From an uncultured Bacilli bacterium (GTDB lineage: Bacteria; Bacillota_I; Bacilli_A; RF39; UBA660), in contig CAKOHR010000007.1 of the NCBI GenBank assembly GCA_934085825.1, forward strand, positions 1 to 64,000: a DNA stretch of 64,000 bases, read 5' to 3'. Shown piece by piece: positions 58,737 through 64,000 of the stretch. The notes below the pieces were generated by a model. That model was given only the letters and a program-made list of their open reading frames with translations, searched no databases and was not told where the DNA came from. Within the stretch, counting starts at the first letter, position 1. Each line of letters begins with the position of its first letter. Made by a program: the position numbers and the translations under genes.

Positions 58737-60878
58737 ATGAAAGAAGAAGTAATAAGTAAAGTAAGTAAAAAGATTAATTTGAAAGAATATCAAATTAAGA
58801 ATGTAATTGAGATGTTAAGTGAAGGCGCAACCATACCATTTATGGCTCGTTATAGAAAAGAAGTAACTGGAAATTTAAATGAAGATGAACTTAGACTTAT
58901 TGAAACAGAATATAACTATATGGTTAATTTGGAAAACAGAAAAGAAGATGTTAAAAGATTAATTGATGAAAAGGGGATGCTTACTGATGAAATAGTTAAA
59001 GCTATTGATGAAGCAACTAAATTAAGTGAAGTTGAAGATATTTATACTCCATTTAAAGAAAAGAGAAAAACTAAAGGTACTGAAGCTATTAAACTTGGAC
59101 TTGAACCTTTAGCTAAGATCATTATGAGTTTACCAAATAAAACTAGAGATGAAGTTGCTAAAGACTTTATTAATGAAAACGTTAAGACTGTTGATGAAGC
59201 CATTACTAACGCTGGATATATTATTGCTGATTGGATAAGTGATAAGCCTAAATATAGAAAAGCTATTAGAAATTATTATTGGTATAATGGTTTAGTTAAA
59301 GGTAAAATCAAAAAGAATGCTGTTGATGTAAATAAGACATATGAAATATATTATGATTTTGAATGTAAAATAACTAGTATTAAACCACATCAAGTACTTG
59401 CACTTGCACGTGCTGATAAGGAAAAGGTTGTTACATATTCACTTAGTTTGGATAAAGCTGGGGTTATTAAATACTTAGAAGAACAAGTTATTGGTGGTAA
59501 ATCATCACCACTTGTAGATGATATGAAAGTATTTATTGAAGATGCTTGGAAAAGACTTTTGGAACCTTCTTTGGAAAGAGATATTAAAGCAGAACTTTAT
59601 GATAAAGCAAGTGAATTTGGAATTAATGAATTTGGCAATAATCTAGAAAATTTACTTCTTACACCACCAATTAAGGAAAGTATAGTACTAGGATTTGATC
59701 CAGCTTTTAGAACTGGTTGTAAGCTTGCTGTCTTAAGTGAAAATGGAGAAGTTTTAGAAATTGGGGTAATTTATCCACATGAGCCTAAAAAAGAAGTTGA
59801 TATGGCTGAAAAAATAATGCTCGCTTTAATTCAAAAACATAATGTTAAGATAATTGCTATTGGTAATGGTACTGCTTCACGTGAAAGTGAAATGTTTGTA
59901 GCTAACCTTATAAAAAAATATAATCTTGATATAAAATATGTTATTGTTAGTGAAGCTGGTGCTAGTGTTTATTCAGCAAGTCCACTTGCTAAGAAAGAGT
60001 TTCCTGATTATTCTGTTGAACAAAGAAGTGCTGTTTCAATTGGCCGTAGACTTCAAGATGCTTTATCAGAACTTGTTAAGATTGACCCAAAGAGTATTGG
60101 GGTAGGTTTATATCAACACGATTTAAAACAAAAAGAACTTGATGAGGAACTAGGATTTGTAGTTAGTAAAGTTGTTAATGAAGTTGGTGTTAATTTAAAT
60201 AATGCTAGTGATAGTATTTTAGGTTATGTATCTGGTTTAAATAAAAAAGTGATTGGTAAGATGCAAGAATATAAAAAGAAAAATGGCGGTTTTACATCAC
60301 GTGAAGAATTAAAGAAAGTATCTGGTATGGATGATAAAATATTTGAACAATCGGCAGGATTCCTACGGATATTTGGAAATAATCCATTAGATAAAACTAA
60401 TATACATCCAGAAGATTATGAAATTGTTAATAAAATATTAAGTGATAATAATATTGATGTAAAGCTAGTTGGAACTAAAGATATGGAAAGTAAACTAGCT
60501 AATATTAAAGATGAAGCTATTACAAGTAAGTATAATATTAGTAACGAAAAATGGGAAAGCTTTAAAAATAACTTAGTAAGTGGTGTTATTGATCCCCGTG
60601 ATGATGTTAAACAAATGAGGCTTAGAAGTGATGTTTTGACAATAGATGATTTAGAGCTTGGTATGAGTTTAGAAGGTACAGTTAGAAATGTTACTGCATT
60701 TGGTGCTTTTATTGATATTGGCCTGCATGATGATGGTTTAGTACATATTTCTAAAATGAGTAAATCATATGTTAAACATCCTAGTGAAATATTAAAAGTT
60801 GGAGATATTATTACTGTTTATGTTATTAGTATTGATAAAGAAAAAGGAAGAGTTAATTTATCTTTAATTGAGGAGTAA
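58737..60878 (+). CDS. tex: Tex-family RNA-binding transcription accessory protein
   Basis: A 713-residue cytoplasmic protein with the full Tex layout. The N-terminal helical domain has T-I-P-F-M-A-R-Y-R-K-E. A YqgF/RNase-H-like domain (G-F-D-P-A-F-R-T-G-C-K) lies around residue 325. Then come HhH motifs (V-N-L-N-N-A-S, F-T-S-R-E-E-L-K-K-V-S-G-M) and a C-terminal S1 domain (L-E-G-T-V-R-N-V-T-A-F-G-A-F-I-D-I-G). Tex binds nucleic acids and affects transcription. GAGGTAAAA precedes the ATG. Confidence 0.95.
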   Translation: MKEEVISKVSKKINLKEYQIKNVIEMLSEGATIPFMARYRKEVTGNLNEDELRLIETEYNYMVNLENRKEDVKRLIDEKGMLTDEIVKAIDEATKLSEVEDIYTPFKEKRKTKGTEAIKLGLEPLAKIIMSLPNKTRDEVAKDFINENVKTVDEAITNAGYIIADWISDKPKYRKAIRNYYWYNGLVKGKIKKNAVDVNKTYEIYYDFECKITSIKPHQVLALARADKEKVVTYSLSLDKAGVIKYLEEQVIGGKSSPLVDDMKVFIEDAWKRLLEPSLERDIKAELYDKASEFGINEFGNNLENLLLTPPIKESIVLGFDPAFRTGCKLAVLSENGEVLEIGVIYPHEPKKEVDMAEKIMLALIQKHNVKIIAIGNGTASRESEMFVANLIKKYNLDIKYVIVSEAGASVYSASPLAKKEFPDYSVEQRSAVSIGRRLQDALSELVKIDPKSIGVGLYQHDLKQKELDEELGFVVSKVVNEVGVNLNNASDSILGYVSGLNKKVIGKMQEYKKKNGGFTSREELKKVSGMDDKIFEQSAGFLRIFGNNPLDKTNIHPEDYEIVNKILSDNNIDVKLVGTKDMESKLANIKDEAITSKYNISNEKWESFKNNLVSGVIDPRDDVKQMRLRSDVLTIDDLELGMSLEGTVRNVTAFGAFIDIGLHDDGLVHISKMSKSYVKHPSEILKVGDIITVYVISIDKEKGRVNLSLIEE

Positions 60879-60881
60879 ATT

Positions 60882-61577
60882 ATGAAATTAATATTTAGAT
60901 TAATTAAAATTGTTATTATATTTTTATTAATTGGTGGTTGTTTTTATCTTCTTATAAATAAAACATTTATTTATGATAATTATAAAACGGAAATAATGGA
61001 AAGTGATGGCATACCTCTAAAGAAATTTATGTATGTTGTTGATAATGATGATAGTAATGAAGCTAAGTTTTATACATTATTATCTAATAGTACATTAGGT
61101 AATAAGAAAAAAAGCTATTTAAATGATTTGGAATCATGCTATGGAAATTATTATTATGATGAAAGAAATAATATTACTATTACTAAATATGATATTATTG
61201 ATAAAAAATATTATAGAGAAGTTGATATTAATTATGTAGGTGATAATTATTGTAGCCAAGATTATAAACTTAGTGATATGTGGATTTATGATTATATTAA
61301 TAAAAGTGCTTATTTAACTGGTGATATTACAGAAAAAAATATGACTGTTTTAGTTGATAAAATATATAAAAGCAAAAATATAGAACCAGATGTAAGAGAT
61401 TATAATAGTGAATATAGTTATAAAGTTAATTGCGAAAATAATGAAGAGAAGTATACTTTAATTTTTGAAGATTTTGGCGAAAATGAGTTACTTGTCAAAC
61501 GTGAAGTGAGTGGCAATACTAAGTTCGCAGTTTATGAAATTGAAAATGTTAAAGAATATTTGAAAAGTTTAAAATAA
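60882..61577 (+). CDS. Hypothetical membrane-anchored protein
   Basis: A 231-residue protein with an N-terminal hydrophobic anchor (about residues 7-27) and no lipobox at the normal distance, so it is probably an outward-facing single-pass protein. It is rich in Y, N, D and K, with several Cys in the outer part. It starts 3 bases after the tex stop (GAGGAGTAAATT), so the two are co-translated. No family is recognised. Confidence 0.7.
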   Translation: MKLIFRLIKIVIIFLLIGGCFYLLINKTFIYDNYKTEIMESDGIPLKKFMYVVDNDDSNEAKFYTLLSNSTLGNKKKSYLNDLESCYGNYYYDERNNITITKYDIIDKKYYREVDINYVGDNYCSQDYKLSDMWIYDYINKSAYLTGDITEKNMTVLVDKIYKSKNIEPDVRDYNSEYSYKVNCENNEEKYTLIFEDFGENELLVKREVSGNTKFAVYEIENVKEYLKSLK

Positions 61578-61671
61578 AAAAGCTAAGCGTTAAGCCTAGC
61601 TTTTTTGGTGTGAGCTAAACATCAAAAGGTCAAAAACCTTTGGTAAAATATGAAAAAGAGATGTTTCTCAC
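61577..61671 (-). ncRNA. Candidate small RNA with consensus promoter and terminator
   Basis: A ~95-base minus-strand RNA. Near its start TGTGAG-AAACATC (about 61674-61662) pairs with GATGTTT-AG-CTCACA (about 61623-61609), enclosing an inner hairpin AAAGGT/ACCTTT (61625-61641). It ends in the hairpin GCTAGGC/GCTTAGC (about 61600-61582) followed by Ts. There is no open reading frame. The terminator also serves the plus-strand gene before it. I do not recognise the family. Confidence 0.7.
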
Positions 61672-61677
61672 ATATTA

Positions 61678-61706
61678 ATTATATGTGATATTAATGTTAT
61701 TGTCAA
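61678..61706 (-). promoter_or_regulatory. Promoter of the small RNA
   Basis: Perfect TTGACA (61706-61701) and TATAAT (61683-61678) with 17 bases between, on the minus strand. It overlaps the -35 of a plus-strand promoter (TTGTCA 61700-61705, TGA-TATAAT 61724-61729) for the next gene, so the two are in competition. Confidence 0.88.
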
Positions 61707-61752
61707 ATTAAAAAGAAGTGTGATATAATTTATCTGAAGGATGGTGTTTTAA

Positions 61753-62403
61753 ATGGATACAATTTGTAGATATTTTTTGTATTTCATTATATATTCGATG
61801 ATAGGTTGGTTTATGGAAGTATGTGTATCACTTTGGAATAAACATAAATTTATAAATAGAGGTTTTTTAATAGGGCCTTATTGTCCGATTTATGGATGGG
61901 GTTCACTTGCAATTATACTAGTAGTAGGACAAAATACTTCTGATGTGTTAGCTGTATTTTTAAAAGCAATTTTAATTTGTTCTTTACTTGAATATTTTAC
62001 TAGTTATTTTATGGAAAAAATATATAATGTTAGATGGTGGGATTATTCAAATAAAAAATTTAATATTAATGGAAGAATATGTTTGGAAACAATGGTTCCT
62101 TTTGGGATTCTTGCACTTCTAATAATATATGTTGTACATCCTATTATAATAAAATTTGTAGGATTACTTTCTCCGCTTGCTTTAATTATAGTGTCAACTT
62201 TAATATTTATTATCTATTTTGTTGATAATGTTATCTCAACATTTATTTTATTCAAAATTAAAGGGAAAATTAAAAGCGAGAAAAAGGATAATACTGAAAA
62301 AATAAAAAAATATATTGAAAAATGGTTTCAAGATAATTCAATATTATATCGTAGAATTAAAAATGCATTTCCAAAATTTGAAATATTTAAAAAAATCAAA
62401 TAA
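61753..62403 (+). CDS. Putative type IV ABC-transporter-like membrane protein (PF06541 type)
   Basis: A 216-residue protein with about five transmembrane segments. It has the family landmarks Y-S-M-I-G-W-F-M-E-V, N-R-G-F-L-I-G-P-Y-C-P-I-Y-G-W-G, L-L-E-Y-F-T-S-Y-F-M-E-K and R-W-W-D-Y-S-N-K-K-F-N-I-N-G-R-I-C-L-E. The family is named as a putative ABC transporter permease, but no ATPase is nearby and function is unproven. GAAGGATGGTGTTTTAA precedes the ATG. Confidence 0.82.
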   Translation: MDTICRYFLYFIIYSMIGWFMEVCVSLWNKHKFINRGFLIGPYCPIYGWGSLAIILVVGQNTSDVLAVFLKAILICSLLEYFTSYFMEKIYNVRWWDYSNKKFNINGRICLETMVPFGILALLIIYVVHPIIIKFVGLLSPLALIIVSTLIFIIYFVDNVISTFILFKIKGKIKSEKKDNTEKIKKYIEKWFQDNSILYRRIKNAFPKFEIFKKIK

Positions 62404-62409
62404 ACTTTA

Positions 62410-62438
62410 TTTACAAAAACTTCTTTTAATGATAGAAT
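62410..62438 (+). promoter_or_regulatory. Promoter of the DUF3419-like gene
   Basis: TTTACA (62410-62415), 17-base spacer ending TGA, TAGAAT (62433-62438). A G-U-rich hairpin (62418-62429 with 62448-62459) followed by Ts covers the ribosome binding site, but transcripts from this promoter would lack its 5' arm. Confidence 0.5.
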
Positions 62439-62464
62439 AACTATTCGTTAAAGGGAGTTTTTTT

Positions 62465-63232
62465 ATGCAAAAAGTGTATGGATTTACAAATGAGTTCATA
62501 GCGGCTTATCCAGAAATTTATAATTTTGAAAATGCTGATGTTTTAAGTGTATTAGGTAGTGGTGATCAGTATTTTATGTCTGTTTTAGCTGGAGCTAAGG
62601 ATGTCACACTTTTTGATATTAATATAAATGCTTGGTATCATTTTGTTTTGAAATTTATGGCTATTAGACGTTTGTCTTATGAGGAGTTTTGGCAATTTTT
62701 TATAACTGACAATTTAAATAATTTAAAATTATATTCTAAAATTTGTGAATATTTGCCAAAAGATGTAAAAAAATTTTTTGATATTATGAAATTTACTTGT
62801 TTGAAATTTTCAAATATTAAAATAAGGGCTACATTTTTGGATTGCCTAAAAAAAGAAGATTATTTGAGAATGTTACCATATTTAAATGAAGATAATTATT
62901 ATAAATTACAAGAATTACTTAATAAAAAAGAACTTCCAAAGTGTTATATTAAAGATTTTGTGGAAATTGCTTTAAGTAAAGAAAGAAAAGATTACGATTT
63001 ATTACTTTTATCAAATATTTATCATTGGATGGATTTTACTCCATATGATTTTATGACTTTATTAAATCAGTTTGATCCATGCATTATTCAAGCTTTATAT
63101 TCTTGGCATTATAGTAAAGAAATTGAAAATTTTATAAATTTAGGTTTTGACCTTGTAAAAGTTCCTGCGGTAAAACCTACAGTGTTTAATGATGGTGTAA
63201 ATTATGTGTTGACATATAAAAGGTCAAAGTGA
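62465..63232 (+). CDS. SAM-dependent methyltransferase-like protein (DUF3419/BtaA-type)
   Basis: A 255-residue soluble protein. V-L-S-V-L-G-S-G-D-Q (about residues 25-34) looks like the SAM-binding glycine loop, then D-V-T-L-F-D-I-N near 46-53. L-L-L-S-N-I-Y-H-W-M fits the post-V segment. The pattern resembles DUF3419 (BtaA-like) proteins, which transfer an aminocarboxypropyl group from SAM to lipids. The activity here is not shown. AAAGGGAG precedes the ATG. Confidence 0.6.
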   Translation: MQKVYGFTNEFIAAYPEIYNFENADVLSVLGSGDQYFMSVLAGAKDVTLFDININAWYHFVLKFMAIRRLSYEEFWQFFITDNLNNLKLYSKICEYLPKDVKKFFDIMKFTCLKFSNIKIRATFLDCLKKEDYLRMLPYLNEDNYYKLQELLNKKELPKCYIKDFVEIALSKERKDYDLLLLSNIYHWMDFTPYDFMTLLNQFDPCIIQALYSWHYSKEIENFINLGFDLVKVPAVKPTVFNDGVNYVLTYKRSK

Positions 63233-63286
63233 TGCAAATTATTGCATTTTCTAGGGATAGATAATATAATAAGATAGGTGATTTAG

Positions 63287-64000
63287 ATGTACGAAAATAA
63301 GAAAATATTAATTTTAGGAGCTGCTAAGAGTGGAATAGCAGTTGCAAGACTGTTAGCAGGAAAAAATAATAATATTATTTTAACTGATTTAAATGAAATT
63401 AATGAAGAAGTATCTAGAGAGTTAGAGTCTTTAGGAGTAAAAATAGTTATAACAAAAAATCAATTAGATCTTTTGGACGAATCATGGGATTTAATAATTA
63501 AAAATCCGGCGATTATGTCAACGAGCGCTCTTATAAAAAAGTGTGGAGAATTAAATTTAAGAGTAGAAAATGAAATGGAAGTTGCTTATCATTTTTTGCC
63601 TAATGATATAAAGATTCTTGGTGTTACTGGTTCTAATGGAAAAACTACTACTACAACGATGTTATATAATATGTTGATGCTTTCTGGATATAGTGTTGTG
63701 CTTGGAGGAAATATAGGTACACCCTTAACAGATTTGCTTGGAAATATTAAATCAGGTGATATTTTACTTTTGGAAATAAGCGATCATCAATTATGTGATT
63801 TTCATGATTTTAAAACTGATATTAGTGTGCTTACAAATATTTGTCCTACTCATTTAGATTATCATGGATCTTATGAGCATTACATGATGACTAAGAAGAA
63901 TGTATTTAATAATCATACTGAGAAAGAAATTGCTATTATAAATAAGGACAATGAAGATGCTTGTAAAGTTAGTAGCGATATTAAATCCACTAAGGTTTAC
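63287..64000 (+). CDS. murD: UDP-MurNAc-L-alanine:D-glutamate ligase (MurD), partial
   Basis: The first 238 residues run off the end of the window in an open frame. The N-terminal Rossmann start is I-L-G-A-A-K-S-G-I-A-V-A-R, the P-loop is G-V-T-G-S-N-G-K-T-T, and then come G-G-N-I-G-T-P-L and T-H-L-D-Y-H-G-S. The usual E-x-S-S-F/D-Q segment reads L-E-I-S-D-H-Q-L. MurD adds D-glutamate to UDP-MurNAc-L-Ala. AGGTGATTTAG precedes the ATG. Confidence 0.93.
   Translation, partial: MYENKKILILGAAKSGIAVARLLAGKNNNIILTDLNEINEEVSRELESLGVKIVITKNQLDLLDESWDLIIKNPAIMSTSALIKKCGELNLRVENEMEVAYHFLPNDIKILGVTGSNGKTTTTTMLYNMLMLSGYSVVLGGNIGTPLTDLLGNIKSGDILLLEISDHQLCDFHDFKTDISVLTNICPTHLDYHGSYEHYMMTKKNVFNNHTEKEIAIINKDNEDACKVSSDIKSTKVY

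Noticed and set aside
61577..61671. The small RNA as SRP (4.5S) RNA
   Set aside because: It lacks the conserved asymmetric loop and the GGAA/GGUGA apical loop region of SRP helix 8.
62418..62464. An attenuator hairpin masking the ribosome binding site at 62453
   Set aside because: The best promoter starts transcription inside the loop, so the 5' arm would not be in the RNA, and the stem relies on G-U pairs.

Overview
The window is very AT-rich, uses TGA as a stop (for example at the ends of trpS, spmA and the M32 peptidase), and has dense Gram-positive style operons with AGGAGG/AGGTGA ribosome binding sites and textbook TTGACA-N17-TATAAT promoters. Peptidoglycan genes (murE with the DNPR motif expected for meso-diaminopimelate, murD, uppP) and several endospore markers (a dacB-spmA-spmB operon, YunB, a YutH-like protein beside a NifU/YutI protein, a Cse60-like protein) point to a wall-bearing, probably spore-forming low-GC Firmicute. 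An uncultivated gut Bacilli/Erysipelotrichia/RF39-like lineage would fit, but the species cannot be named from the window.

Layout. 1-7.6 kb is accessory DNA: two HTH-membrane regulators, an orphan insertion-sequence end, an intact large serine recombinase, a two-gene hypothetical operon, a regulatory stretch with a promoter-terminator pair and palindromes, a SHOCT-like gene and a serine recombinase broken by deletion and frameshift. It ends beside a tRNA-Gly gene. 7.8-24 kb is mostly core: a nucleotidase, murE, trpS, a GH31 glucosidase, a T-box-controlled leuS operon, remnants of a PemK-like toxin, a Cse60-like gene, trmB, a lipoprotein/YtxH cluster and a two-component system. 24-33 kb holds secreted and envelope proteins, an IS3-family element, uppP, a lipoprotein cyclophilin and hypothetical operons. 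33.8-42.4 kb is the sporulation-rich block. 42.4-43.8 kb carries five tRNAs (Asn, Phe, Asp, fMet, Ser) and a divergent tRNA-Leu(UAA) gene interrupted by a group I intron that encodes an HNH endonuclease. 43.9-50.4 kb holds an M32 carboxypeptidase, a single-domain Clp-like AAA protein, a LigD-type PE-polymerase without ligase, a GGDEF protein, tRNA-His, a nitroreductase and a CDF-like transporter. 50.5-58.7 kb is a surface block: a prepilin-like 716-residue protein, an arylsulfotransferase-like protein lacking expected catalytic histidines, CIRCE-controlled hsp20, a frameshifted metalloprotease and a decayed copy of the 24.3 kb surface gene. 58.7-64 kb holds tex, membrane proteins, a methyltransferase-like protein and the start of murD.

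Most notable: (i) the group I intron plus HNH endonuclease at the U34/A35 position of tRNA-Leu(UAA), the position used in cyanobacteria and plastids; (ii) four probable non-coding RNAs, two of them (18.6 kb and 61.6 kb, minus strand) with clear promoters and terminators, one (36.0 kb) whose ends pair, and one pseudoknotted RNA (21.3 kb) that resembles the raiA motif; (iii) a family of surface proteins sharing a C-terminal RP...GxGT...PY module, one with a 20-T tract upstream of its promoter and a degenerate duplicate 34 kb away. All family calls are from reading motifs; no database search was run.
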